A program made the translations under genes and the position numbers. A stretch of DNA of 64,000 nt, taken from the NCBI GenBank assembly GCA_015179045.1, contig WHUZ01000150.1:1-64000 (forward strand), in the 5' to 3' direction. Source of the DNA: Kalaharituber pfeilii (Eukaryota > Ascomycota > Pezizomycetes > Pezizales > Pezizaceae). The notes under the pieces were generated by a model that saw only the letters and a list, made by a program, of their open reading frames with translations, was not told the DNA's origin and searched no databases. Below, piece after piece: positions 21,500-32,416 of this stretch (positions within the stretch are counted from its first letter, which is position 1; each line of letters begins with the position of its first letter).

Positions 21500-23697
21500 T
21501 CACCTCCTCTGGTTCTTTCCAATCCCCCTCTTCCCCGCCACCAACCACCTCTGCATGCTCGCCGTCTCATGCCTATCCGCCTCGCCCTGTCTCGCCTCCC
21601 TATTCCTCCTCTTCTGCGCCAGCTTCGCGATGCGCTCCGCCTTGCTCCGGCTCGCCTCATCCTTAATCCCCTCGTCCCGTCGGCTGACCATGCTAGCCTC
21701 CCTCGCCCTGCTCTTCGCCCTCGCCAACAGCGCCTTGCGCTCCGCATCCGGCCCGTCCACGTCCATCATATCCACGTCAGGACGAGTCTGCGACCGCCCG
21801 CGCTGCGTCGCCCTCGCACGCACGTGCGTCGGGTCGAGCCCGACCTTGTCCAGATGCCCCTCGAGCTCCGCGACCGGCCGGCCCTTCCCTTTGCTCCTTG
21901 GCATGACCGCGCGGTTCTTGAGGCTCTTGCGCAGCCGCGCCTCGTTGCGCATCAGCGCAATCTTCTCCCGGATGTACTCGGCCTTCTCGTGGATCTCCTC
22001 CTCCTCAGAGTTGTAGTCCGGCTCCGTGTCCGAGTCGTAGAAGCCGGATTTTTGAAGGTTGTCCTCCTCGGCTTCGAGCTCGGCGAGTTTTTGCTCGATT
22101 TCCGGGTCGATGAAGTCATAGACGTTGCGACCGTTGAGGAGCTCCGGGATCTTGTCGTGTTTCCACGAGGGGTCGTCTAGGATGTAGTTCTCTGTAGCGT
22201 ACACCCAATTAGTATGTGTAGATATATATTGGGAGAATTGGTGGGACCAAGGTGCGCAAACTCACTCTTCAAATCGACACTGTAGACACCAGCTCCACCC
22301 TCTTCCTCCTCAATTTCCCGTTCAAGCTTGCGCCGCCCGGGGTCATTCTTATCGTACTTCTTCAGATTCTTAACCTCCTCCGGGATAAACGGCTCCCTCT
22401 CGACCCCACCTATCGGCCTCGCCACATGTATCCGACTCAGTATGTTTTCTACCTCCGTGCCCGCCGCTGACGCTTTGTTCAACACATTCTTCAACTTTTG
22501 GTCGACTCTCGCTGCAAGCAGCCTCTCGCACGCCGTGTTCCGCACCTCCATAACCCCTTCCTCAGTATGGCAGCTCAACTTGAGCATCTGGACCTCCCCG
22601 CTCTTGGTTATGGAGTTTAGAAGCTCCTGGCTCGCCGGATCTAGGTCCTCGGGACGCATAGCGTCGATCTTGTTGACGACGAGGAAGACAAGCTTGTTGG
22701 CGAAGAGGGGCTTAATGGAGTGGTACAGCTTGACCTGCGCCTCGACGCTGTACCCGCACTGTTCGGAAAGGTCCACAAAATACAGTACGGCAGACCGCAA
22801 GTGAGCGATGGCGGTAATGGATTGCATTTCAATCGTGTTCATTTCCTCGAGGGGGTGATCGAGGATACCGGGGGTGTCGATGGCTTGGAAGCGGAGATAC
22901 TTGTAATCAAAGTGGCCTACGTACAGCGACTTCGTAGTGAAGGCATACGGCTGCACATCGACGTCGGCGCGGGTGATGGATTTGAGGAACGAGGACTTGC
23001 CGACGTTGGGGTAGCCGCAGATGATGAGGGTGCGGGTGTTGGGGTCGATGCTGGGCAGACGGCCTAGATGCTGGCGGACTTGCTCCAGGTACTCGAGGGG
23101 GTCTTTAAGGCGTTTACATATGGTAGCCATGCTACAACCCATAATCAATATCAAGCATTGTATATAGAGGGGAACGGATTCTACTCACCGCCCCAACGCC
23201 GCCCTCTTCAACTGTTTACATTGAAACAGGCTCTGCGCATACTTGATCAACCTGACATAGTCCCTACATACCGTCTCTATCAACGTCTTCGCCGTCGCGA
23301 CCTGCCCGAGGGCGATCTTAAAATGATCCTGGTCATAGAGCGTATTGAGCAGATCCTTGTGGAACGGGTGCAGGTCATTGAGCTTCGGGAACGTCTCGAC
23401 AATCTCGCCGAGCTTCTCGGAGAAGGTCTGCTCGGTGAACTTGACTTTGCGCAGGTAGAAGGCGCGGATGCGGCTGATCTTGAAGCCGGACCGGATCTGC
23501 GTCGGCAGCTTGCGCTGCGTGCGCGAGAGGACGATGTCGAGGAATTCTTGGGCCGTCGGAACGGGGGCAATGGATTTCCAGGTCTAGAGGGTCAGCGTCC
23601 TGTCTATCCTCTTGGGGAGGGGGAGGGAGGGGGAGGGTCCAGCAGAGCACCAGCATGACCTGAAGCCCCCAACAAGCACACAACATACCAACTGCAT
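21500..23697 (-). CDS. NOG1: Nucleolar GTP-binding protein 1
   Basis: Exons 23689-23697, 23189-23583, 22266-23131 and 21500-22191 (complement) join in phase to 653 residues, close to the 647 of yeast Nog1. The protein is an OBG-type GTPase of 60S ribosome assembly that acts in the nucleolus and travels with pre-60S particles. An N-terminal helical domain with [14 protein letters not shown] precedes the G domain: G1 GYPNVGKSS (174-182), G3 DTPG (220-223) and G4 NKID (288-291). The NOG1-specific HVARP and KKYDKNDP segments, an acidic [14 protein letters not shown] region and a basic C-terminal tail follow. The first coding exon holds only three codons (MQL) before a GTATGT donor. I chose it because yeast Nog1 begins the same way and no ATG precedes the TWKSIAP segment in frame. 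Divergent from VMA9 across 483 bp. Confidence 0.95.
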
Positions 23698-24180
23698 CTT
23701 TTTTTCCTATCCTTCTTCTCCACAATCTCAACAAAGAGAAAAAAAACTGGGCCCAGGTCGCAATACCGCAAAAGCTCCTTCGAACAATGATGATGATGCT
23801 TTCCACCACCACAAAAAAAAAAGGTCAACCGAATTTGTGCGCTCCGCCAAGATTTTCAACGCTTGGCGAGCTAGGTACGTACTCACTGGTAGGCTCCAGC
23901 CACAGCAAGGGGGAGGCGCCACATAAGCTAAGATGTAGCTTGGCATTTTTGTCTAGTCGTATATGATGGTGCGGCAGTCATTCATCCTTCGTCATTTATT
24001 TGGACGTCGTCACGAAAGAAAAAAAGCTCCAAATAAACGCTTTCGCGCAAGCGTGGTTACAAGTTAAGCTTGTCAACTCTCAACGATCCCTCGCATCGCT
24101 ACACCACGTAGCTCGCATCTATCCATCGCAAAAACCCCCGACCGATCCAAACCACCGAGATTTCCTCGCACCCCGTCACC
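23698..24180. promoter_or_regulatory. Divergent promoter region NOG1 / VMA9
   Basis: This 483-bp interval separates the two start codons. It has pyrimidine/purine-rich stretches typical of fungal promoters and no clear TATA box. Open frames that cross it belong to no recognisable protein. Confidence 0.5.
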
Positions 24181-24590
24181 ATGGCGAACGGGTACATACA
24201 ATCCACCACCCCCCCCATCCCCCATCCCCCCTCCCCACACATCCACATCCACACACACTAACAAACCATTTCCGCCCAAAAAAACCAGCTACACCATCCT
24301 CATCAACCTCGTCGTCGTCAGCATCCTCTGCGTCCTCTCCTACCTCTTCGCGCCCAAAGGCGAGAACCAAACGTTCGTATCCCCCCCCCCCCGCCCCCCC
24401 CCACTCTCATCCAACAGCTAACCACCTCCCCCCCACCCCCAACAGCATCTGGCGCTCCTCGCTCATCCTCGCCTTCTCCGCCATGTACCTCATGTGGGCC
24501 ATCACGCTGCTCGCGCAACTCCACCCCCTCGTCGCCCCGCGCCGCGCCGACCTCCGTCCAGAAAAACATGCCGCGTTCTTCGTTTCGTGA
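24181..24590 (+). CDS. VMA9: V-type proton ATPase subunit e
   Basis: Three exons, 24181-24191, 24289-24372 and 24446-24590, give 79 residues (yeast Vma9 has 73). Subunit e is a small membrane protein of the V0 sector of the vacuolar proton pump, needed for its assembly. Two hydrophobic segments are visible: TILINLVVVSILCVLSYLFA, then LILAFSAMYLMWAITLLAQL. Between them lies the conserved APK...IWRSS loop, and the family signature HPLVAPRR follows before the C terminus. The first exon holds only 11 bp. Introns are C-rich, with GTACAT and GTTCGT donors. Phases agree at both junctions and restore the family alignment without gaps. Confidence 0.93.
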
Positions 24591-26376
24591 ATTGGGGGTT
24601 TTATGGTTTTTCTTTTCTTTTTTTTTTTTTTTTTCCCTTATTTGCCTTGCTTGCTTGCTTGCCAACCACCTTGAGCCCCCTGGCTGGATACAGAGGGTTG
24701 GGCTGGGTAGTGTAGTAGTAGGGCAGTATAGGGTAGCTCTGTACTGTACCCATAGCTTCGTTTATACATCCATACATCCATACATACATACATACATACA
24801 TACATACACCACATAATCCCCTCAACCTACCTACCTACCTATCTACCTACCTACCCACCTACACTCCTATTACCCATTTCTCTATTTTCAGCTTTTCATT
24901 CCAGTTCATTTTTTAGGGGCAAGAGAAGGGAGGGAGGGAGAGGGGAATCCATGAAAATCTTATATCCATCAAACCTTGTATCCATCAACCCTTGTATCCA
25001 TAAACCACATTAATATCCATAAACCATCAAACGCATACTCATCCGCCATCCATCAACATCTCACACCCTTCTTCGATATACACTACCATATATATATGAC
25101 CTCCCCCCCCCCCGCCCCAAATGCCATCCATCCACCCATCTACCCCCAAGCAAAACAAAAAATAACAAAATAGTATCTTATACAGTCACACGGCAAATGA
25201 AAGTGTACTAGTTACACCTGTGCACAATCTTTGGGCATGTGCTCGATTAATACATACACGCCGCGTGTCTGATACACAAGCGCGCGTACGTCTTACAACA
25301 CTGTGCTATACAGGTATATATTGGGAACTCTGACCCGGAGATAACTTTTCAAGATTAGGGTATAGAAAAAAAAAAAAATTATATAAGTCCACTCCTATCA
25401 TAAACAGGACCGGAAGTCATAAGAAAAAAAAAAAAAAAGAAAAAAAATAATCTCCAACTAACCAACATCCAAAATCTACAAAAATCCTTCCCACCATAAC
25501 AAATGTCACCCCAAACCGCCCGCCCCCTCAACCAGCACATCCATCTACCTCCATCGCCGCCTCTCCTACCATACCATCACCAACCCCGCCCCCAAGAACC
25601 ACACGACCGCCTCCGAAAAACCCCAGCAAGGGTCTTTCACTCCCACAGATCGCAGAGCACCCTTTCTCGCACGCGCCCCAAGAGCCGAAGAGCCGGAGAC
25701 CAAGTACGAAATATCACATACCCTCGCTTGCCACCGACCCCATCTCCACCCATCAAACCCCCCTCTCTCCACGAAAACCTCCAGACGCCAAAGCCCCACT
25801 CGCGGACCCCCTCGATCGCAACCTCCGGCTATCGGAAGTGGAGAGTGGTAGACGATGCGGCGTGTTTTAGTTAGTTGAGATGGGCATGTTTGGCAGAGGA
25901 GACGGAACTTGAACGTCTTTATGGATTTCTTTTTATATGTAGATATAGTTATAGATAGGTTGGCGGTATATTCCTTACTGACCTTTAACCTCCTTCAAGT
26001 GTCGTCTTCGTATTTCTCTTTGCCCCAACGTTAAATATTCAACTCCGTGTCGAAGTTCCTTATTGGAGGGTAGTGGCGGTAATAGCGTGTATGCATGTCT
26101 AAGACATCAAATTATGCGTATCATACACTTTCTTTTGCCATGTGATTGTATATACCCTTCACATTATACTCAACTCAGATGATCTACCTTCACATCATAC
26201 CTCAAACAAGGAGTAATGTAGAGCAAGGAACTAGTAAGGCAGCCCATACAAAGCTTATCATTCACTCACTAAATAAAAAATCACACAATCGACAACAAGA
26301 AAATAATTCATGAGTCCCCCCATAGCCGACTCCATCAACATACACAGAATGCTAACTACCCCCAGCTAACAACATA
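24591..26376. other. Intergenic interval VMA9 - DDI1, low complexity
   Basis: Convergent 3' ends meet here. The interval holds a T-run (24620-24634), CATA and CTAC microsatellites (24773-24860), a run of CCATCAA-type repeats (24965-25060) and A-runs (25365-25450). Apart from the weak frame at 25503-25874 I see no gene. Confidence 0.5.
25503..25874 (+). CDS. Doubtful small hypothetical protein, 123 residues
   Basis: An ATG-initiated frame with a proline-, serine- and arginine-rich composition ending in WRVVDDAACFS. I do not recognise a family, and the composition follows the local C-rich, polypyrimidine DNA. No signal peptide or membrane segment is visible. It could be chance or part of the DDI1 3' region on the other strand. 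Confidence 0.15.
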   Translation: MSPQTARPLNQHIHLPPSPPLLPYHHQPRPQEPHDRLRKTPARVFHSHRSQSTLSRTRPKSRRAGDQVRNITYPRLPPTPSPPIKPPSLHENLQTPKPHSRTPSIATSGYRKWRVVDDAACFS

Positions 26377-28162
26377 TCAATTAAACAACAAGCTTGCCGC
26401 CATATCAACATCCCCCCCGGTCGCCGTCAACGCCGCAATCGCCTCCTGCCTCGAAAACCCCAAAGCCTCCAACTGCCCAATCGCCTCCTCACTGAGTCCC
26501 CCACTATCCCCTCCTCCACCCGGTACCTGCGGCAGCGGCGCGGCCTCTCGTGCCCCCTCCTGTCCTTGCGCATGCGGTGTCGGTCCCAAAGGCCCCTGCG
26601 AGTACGCTCCGGGCGTCTCCCTGACCACCGGGCCTGGGCCCTCCGCTACCCTAGGCAACGGCGACATCGAGCCCGTCGGCCCAGCAACCAACGCCCCTGT
26701 CCTCCCTCCAATCGCCGTCCCTCCTGGCCCCTCCACTGTCGGCTCGATCCCTTCCTCTCCACCTTTCACCTCCCACTCCGCCTTCGGGATATCCGCCTCC
26801 CCCAAGAACTGCACCTCGCTGCCACCAATGACCAGACAATTCCTCTCCAGATCAATCTTCGCCTGGTGTCTCTTCAGCATGTCCAGCCCGAGCAGCAAAT
26901 CCACCCCCTTTCCCTCCATCACTGTAAAGCTGCACGCAAGGTACAGGTTCCCAATCTTTATTTGGGCCGAGTGCACGCGGCCGAGGATCTTTGCCGTTCC
27001 AACCCCGCGGGCAATACCTCCAAAGCGGCTGTCAATTAGGCGCATGATGTTGCATTGTTCTGCGCAGTGAGGGGACATGATGGTTGCTTGGGCGCCCGAG
27101 TCGACGAACGCCTTGATGGGGTGTCCGTTGACTTCAACGGGGATGTAAAGCATAATGACCCTGCCGAATGCTGCATGTTGTGTAACACTTGTATCAGCAT
27201 CTTCCCTCCCCCAGTACAGAAATTCTGATCCAGATTCGTAAAAAAGACAAAGTAGCAGAGTTACATACCTTCGGGATTATGTTCTAACGCACTCTGCAAA
27301 TTCTCCATCACCTGCTCCTGGCGGATCAGCTCCGCAATTCTCGCCTGTGATTCTGGGTTGAATGGGTCCTCATTAAGTAACGCCTATACCATCCCTCGCC
27401 CAGCACGCAATATCGCATAACCACAGATTAGCCCTCACCCTGCTTCAATTCTCCCACCCAAATCATTTGACATGGCATTGCAACGCAAAGACACCTACAA
27501 TCTCCCTCTGCTTCTGCCTCTCAGCATCCCTTCTCTGCTGCTCCATAAGCTCAAAGATATGCCTGAACCTCGTCGGGTCGTTGACCGCACCCGCCAGCTC
27601 CGGATTCGCGCTCCTCAGTTCCTCCATGAGTCTCGGATCTCCCAGGACCTGCAACCTAATCATCTCCGCATCCGGCTCCAACATGCCCCTCGGTGGTCTG
27701 CCTCCATCTCCCGCACCAGCTCCACCTCCTCCACCACTACTCTCCGCTCTACCCGACGACGACGGCGGCCTCCCAGCTCTTCTGGACCCCTCCTGGGTAC
27801 CAGCAGCATGCGCATGCGCAACCACCATATCCCCATCCTGGAACCCGCTCTCCGCCAACGTCTTGCTGGGGTCCCCGACCTTCTTCCCATTGTAATATAA
27901 TGTTAGCTGCGTTGGAGCTGCACTCGAAGACGACGACGGGACCAGTTCGGAAAGAATGAGCGCCTTGAGGTCCGCGATGGTCATGTCGGCGGGGACGTCG
28001 AGCATCAGAGTCTGGGAACTCGAGATGTTGGAGATTGTGAGTTGCCTGTTTGTTGCATGTTGTGCGCGCGCGGAAATTAGCAGACACAGACTATACTAGT
28101 ACAAACAAACACAGGACACAAACGACAGATGCGAAAGAAAGAGATGGATCAGGAGCCTACAT
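26377..28162 (-). CDS. DDI1: DNA-damage-inducible protein 1, ubiquitin shuttle/aspartyl protease
   Basis: Exons 28161-28162, 27499-28045, 27269-27383 and 26377-27170 (complement) give 485 residues. Ddi1 carries ubiquitylated clients to the proteasome and has a retropepsin-like protease. In order: a ubiquitin-like domain (about 1-80, [14 protein letters not shown]), a low-complexity Gly/Ser linker, the helical Ddi1 domain ([12 protein letters not shown] to the [11 protein letters not shown] exon), the protease domain with catalytic AFVDSGAQ (D245) and [13 protein letters not shown], a Pro/Gly linker, and a C-terminal UBA ([20 protein letters not shown]). The start codon appears split by the first intron: AT ends exon 1 before a GTAGGC donor and G opens exon 2, giving MQLTIS, the expected first strand of the domain. 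The intronless alternative starts at 28005 and would lose that strand. Confidence 0.9.
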
Positions 28163-29108
28163 TGTGCCTTCAAGCTTTCTTCTCCAAACGTGATCAATCT
28201 TCTAGTTCCCTGGCGCCCTAGTTTCCCGTCCTTGAGGAAGAAGCAGAAAGTACCTTCGCAACCCACCCACTGGTGAGCACACTGCGCCAATAGCAAGCCT
28301 TCTCAAGCTGTATGTATGCCGACTGTATAGTGATATTGGGAAATCTCTCACGTTGTGTCGTATCGATCCGTTCGTCCAAAACCCAGTGAAGAAGAGCAAG
28401 AAGCAACGCCACCAAGTATCTACAAGTCAAGTTCCGATAACGCACCGACCAGACGTGATGTGCGGGGGAGAGGGTGTCCGTCAACGTTTGTCCCAACCCA
28501 GGCTAAGCCAGGCTCGATATGCTATCTGCTATCTCCCCGACGGCAACCTAGATAGAGTCAGTATGCTTGCTTATATTTAGACGGGATCTTCAGAAGAGAA
28601 ACGAATAGGAAAAAGAAAAGAAAAACTAGAGTTCCCAATAGCTCCACATACTTTATCTGAGTATATGCTTGTTGGGGGCGGTGACGAGCTGCAGCGCAGT
28701 GTGCAGATTGGGTGCAGGTGGGGGCGGGGGGGCGTTCGTTTGCGGGCTGGGTGCTTCTGCTGACGCTGTGATTGGGGAAGGCAGCAGCGTTGAGATGTGC
28801 GCTGCAGTTGTGCGCAAGTAAGATCCGGCGTGAGGGCTTTAGCTGCCTGGCGTGGTCTTAGTAATAGTAGCGTGGTTCGAGCGTGAGCATCGAGCACGAT
28901 GCGAGAGGTTGTAAAAGGTTCCCGGCAGCGGTGGCACCATTACCATTGTATCGTAAGGGTCACGGGGGTCTGCTATGGGACAAGTCAGGTACAAGCATTG
29001 CTGTGCGATACGTCCCATCTTCATTCGGCCCAGGGCCCTCAGCCTCCAAGTTATTAATACATACCAGTACTTCCCGGCCCCTGCTTCTCGCGCGCCCCTC
29101 CCCCGCAC
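28163..29108. promoter_or_regulatory. Divergent promoter region DDI1 / RRN11
   Basis: 946 bp between two divergent genes. I see pyrimidine-rich tracts and several short frames without conserved features. The DDI1 5'UTR presumably lies next to 28163 and the RRN11 5'UTR just before 29109. Confidence 0.4.
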
Positions 29109-30665
29109 ATGGACGCTCGGCCGCCAAGCCTCGAGTCAGCTGACGATAGCGCCGCGGCGATAAGCCGGCGAGGCCAGCCGCGAAACGTGGGCCTCGAACT
29201 CAACACTGCCACGCCGTCGCACCCAGGACTCCCGCGCGAGTGCAAGCCAGGGCCGCAGATGGACTTCTCCACGGACCACTCCTTCTTCGGCACGCCGATC
29301 TACCACTGGAGGGCGCACGGAACGCGCCCGAATCCCAACAGGGCCAAGCGCAAGTTCAGGCACGAAGAGGACGAAGATGGCGAGGACGAGGATGCGCAAC
29401 TGCCAAGCGACGGGCACGTGGACAGCGCGTTTCACGGTGGGGGTGCTCAACGGGGCGACGGGGAGGAGCTGGGCCAACTGGAGGAGGAAGGAAGTATTCA
29501 GCCGCGCAGCAGCAACGGTGCGGATGCGAGCCTCACAGAAGGAACGGGCCTGCTTGAAGATGAAGAGACAGCGACATACCCCTCTAGCCTCTCTACCGCA
29601 CGCGCCCATCCACGCTATCTCAACAGGGAGGGCCGCTACAAGCGTAACGTTGAGAATCTTGCGCGGCAGGGCCTCTTCATGCCCCCACGGAGGCCGATGG
29701 AACTGCGCACTCGCCACGAAGCCATTCTCAACGCAATATTACAAAAATCCGTTCTCACCCGCGACTGGGACCGCGCAAAGCGAGCGTTTGGGCTGCTAGT
29801 AAGAGGACGATGGGTAGATTTAAGGAAGGTATGGGACCTGGGAAGGGACTTGATTCTGCGCACTGGTGAGCGGCCCGATAGTCAGCCGGTGGACGAACTT
29901 TCCGCGAGTCAAGAGAGGATTCGAAAAGAGAAGAACCAAGCCCAGGCCGCTGAGTATCTCAACCGCCTTATCCTTCAATATCCGTTCACCATAAACAGGT
30001 TTGGTCATAAGATTCCCAAAGCAAGCGACTCGGAGTTTGCAACGTTTGAAGCAGAGCGGGCGGAGACAGCCGCAATGAAGCAGCAGAAGAAATGGGAAAT
30101 GGGCAAAACTACTTATGCCTCGGCAATAGATTTCTACCCCGTGTTGATTGCTTTATTGATTGACTCTTCAGGATATAGTGATAATGACGCCGCACACAGC
30201 GATGAACACGGGCGGATATCTAGGAAAGAATACTACTTGTCTCCATCAGTTGACCTCTTTGCTCCGTCACATCCCCAGAAAATAAAAGAACACCTGGAAG
30301 AGATAATGTTGACACCTCCTTGGAGCGATGACTCGAGGCTTTGGTGTATTAGAGGCATGATATGTCTCTGGCTAGCGGACCTTGAGGTAGCCCCTGACGA
30401 CGATCAAGTGTACGACGACGGATACGAAACTCCACATTCTTTGCAAAGTGATAATGAGGAAGAAGACGACGCTTTTCGACGGCGGGAAAATAGAAGAGGC
30501 GCTGTAGCGGAAAGAGAGCGAAAGGAGCGTATGGCTAGGAGAGAGAAACTCCTGCAGGAGGCCAAGAGCTATCTTGATAAAGTCGAGGAAACGGGCGGTG
30601 ATGTCCCGGAAATAGTCAGTGAAGCTATGCGTGAGCTACTGCAAAATCAGGAGGAGGAGGATTGA
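29109..30665 (+). CDS. RRN11: Probable RNA polymerase I-specific initiation factor Rrn11
   Basis: A single-exon frame of 518 residues. The first 170 residues are acidic and low in order (EEDEDGEDEDAQ), though TDHSFFGTPIYHWRAHG near residue 55 looks conserved. Residues about 180-270 contain the helical core with MELRTRHEAILNAILQKSV and TRDWDRAKRAFGLLVRGR, typical of the Rrn11 TPR-like fold. YASAIDFYPVLIALL and a C-terminal charged helix (RRGAVAERERKERMARREKL) follow. Rrn11 is a subunit of the core factor that recruits RNA polymerase I to rDNA promoters. The assignment rests on the DWDRAKRAFGLLVR block and overall layout. Other ORFs overlapping in the first 600 bp are shadows produced by the GC-rich codon use. 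Confidence 0.72.
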   Translation: MDARPPSLESADDSAAAISRRGQPRNVGLELNTATPSHPGLPRECKPGPQMDFSTDHSFFGTPIYHWRAHGTRPNPNRAKRKFRHEEDEDGEDEDAQLPSDGHVDSAFHGGGAQRGDGEELGQLEEEGSIQPRSSNGADASLTEGTGLLEDEETATYPSSLSTARAHPRYLNREGRYKRNVENLARQGLFMPPRRPMELRTRHEAILNAILQKSVLTRDWDRAKRAFGLLVRGRWVDLRKVWDLGRDLILRTGERPDSQPVDELSASQERIRKEKNQAQAAEYLNRLILQYPFTINRFGHKIPKASDSEFATFEAERAETAAMKQQKKWEMGKTTYASAIDFYPVLIALLIDSSGYSDNDAAHSDEHGRISRKEYYLSPSVDLFAPSHPQKIKEHLEEIMLTPPWSDDSRLWCIRGMICLWLADLEVAPDDDQVYDDGYETPHSLQSDNEEEDDAFRRRENRRGAVAERERKERMARREKLLQEAKSYLDKVEETGGDVPEIVSEAMRELLQNQEEED

Positions 30666-32416
30666 GAGGTCGAAAAACGTCCACTGGACGCGCGTCAGGT
30701 GGGAGAGTACAGCAATGTTAGACCTAGATCCCCATGTATGATCATACCGCAAAATTGCTAATCCCGTCTGCATACTCAACTGTTATTCTTGCGTGGACGA
30801 GTACATACCTCCATATGTATATGTTGCGAACCGAAACGTACAAACGCATGCGCCCGCAATGCAGATGAAGGCGGCCGCAAAAGGCAACAGGCGCTCGAAC
30901 CAGAAACAACTTGTATTCTCCTATCTTCAAGAAACATTGGGGCATCCGGCACATGTACATAAATACTTACCCCATCAAACAGCACGGAATGAGAAAAATC
31001 GATGTCCGTTCCCACGAAACCCCGGATCCGTCCATAACGAGCCTTAGCCTTTCGATGTCAATCTTTTTCACTCCACGTCACGTGAGTGTGACGGTGTGTT
31101 CCCCGCCAATTTTTTTTTTTCGGTACCCCACCCCCCTGTCTCTGGAGGGGAGTGGTTGGGTGGGAACCCACTTTATTTGTTCCACGGAGAACCCATGTCG
31201 GCTGTTCGCCTTGGAAGCACAGAATCGGGAATAGGCGCAGGGACGGCCATGCAGCAAAGCAGCAGCATAGCCAGGACCCCAAAAGGGAAAAAAAAAAGTT
31301 TGGAAAGAAAAAAAATTTGATATGTAGGACAAAAAGTGACAACCAGAACGGAAAAAAAAAAAAAAGAAATAGGGAGTTGGTGCCGAAAGCTAAAAATGGG
31401 AGAGGGGGGCATTAGAGTGAAGAGGACAGATAGATAGAACCCCTAGAACTGATTTTATTCAGATGTATCTAGAGTCTTCTATGTAATCACAGTTTTTTGG
31501 GGGGGGTGCGAATTCTACATGGTGTTGGTTGGATGAATTGGGAATTGAGCGTTTTTCAAGTTTAGTATCGTAGAAGCCAGCTATAACTTGGTTGTGCACA
31601 ACGCCCTCCGCCAACCCCCCGCTTCCTCCATCCTGCTCCACCTTTCTCTCCTCTCCCCTCCCCTCCTCACTTCCAATTGCACACCCGCGGCATTGGTGAA
31701 CATTGAGGGTAATTGAGCACGGAAACCTTGAGGTGTGGGGTAAGTCATCGTCCTTTTTTCTGTGCGCGCAATTGCAGAGAGAGAGCAATCGTCATAGGAT
31801 GATCCTGTCATTCTGACAGGGGAAAGAACAAGGTCACAGGGATTTGCCGGCGGCGTGGGAGCGCAAACATTCCTTACGCAGCAGCTCGAGGGGTACTCAC
31901 TGCACCCCCCGGGACACTGCCCCCATTCGGGCCCCTCGTGCCTGTTCCCAGAGGCTGGAACGGCGCTGGAGAGGCTCCCATTTCTCTCCTAGCTCCGGCA
32001 GCAGCAGGGCCAGCAGACCGGCGCCAGCGTTCTGGAGGCCAGAGGGGGACTCGAAGGGGTTCCGCTTCTTACTGTATAAAGCCGCCCTGTCGCACCGGCG
32101 CTGCGACTAAGCAAGCCTACTGACACAGTTTGCCCACTCCGTCCTTGGCCCCGGCTGCTGCAGAGAACAAGGTGCCCCCCCCAAGCTGGTTACAAGACTG
32201 CCCCCAAGCTGGCCTCCCTTGCCACGCCAGAGCACCACTTCTTTCCCACCACCTCCACCTCCTCTGACTTCCCCAGGAACCCATTGCGGGGACGGGCCAG
32301 CATTCCAGCGGCAGCGAAAAAAAAAGTGTAAGAAATAAAAAAGCTTACATTGAGCCGAGCGCAGCAGATTACAGAGAGCAATTACACTGAACGACAGACA
32401 GCATTGACTCGTCAAG
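30666..32416. other. Intergenic interval RRN11 - MET13
   Basis: No gene is supported over 1.75 kb. It contains A-runs (31290-31365), a short polypyrimidine tract (31630-31670) and a markedly GC-rich segment (31845-32115) unlike its neighbours. The last 300 bp, with TTACACTGAACGACAGACAG before the ATG, should hold the MET13 promoter and 5'UTR. Confidence 0.4.

Noticed and set aside
24000..24445. Long continuous frame leading into the last exon of VMA9
   Set aside because: The conserved protein needs exons 24181-24191 and 24289-24372 in other frames. The upstream part translates intron and promoter sequence.
29136..29717. Antisense frame over the first part of RRN11
   Set aside because: GC-rich codon use keeps the opposite strand open. 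No motif and no splice support.
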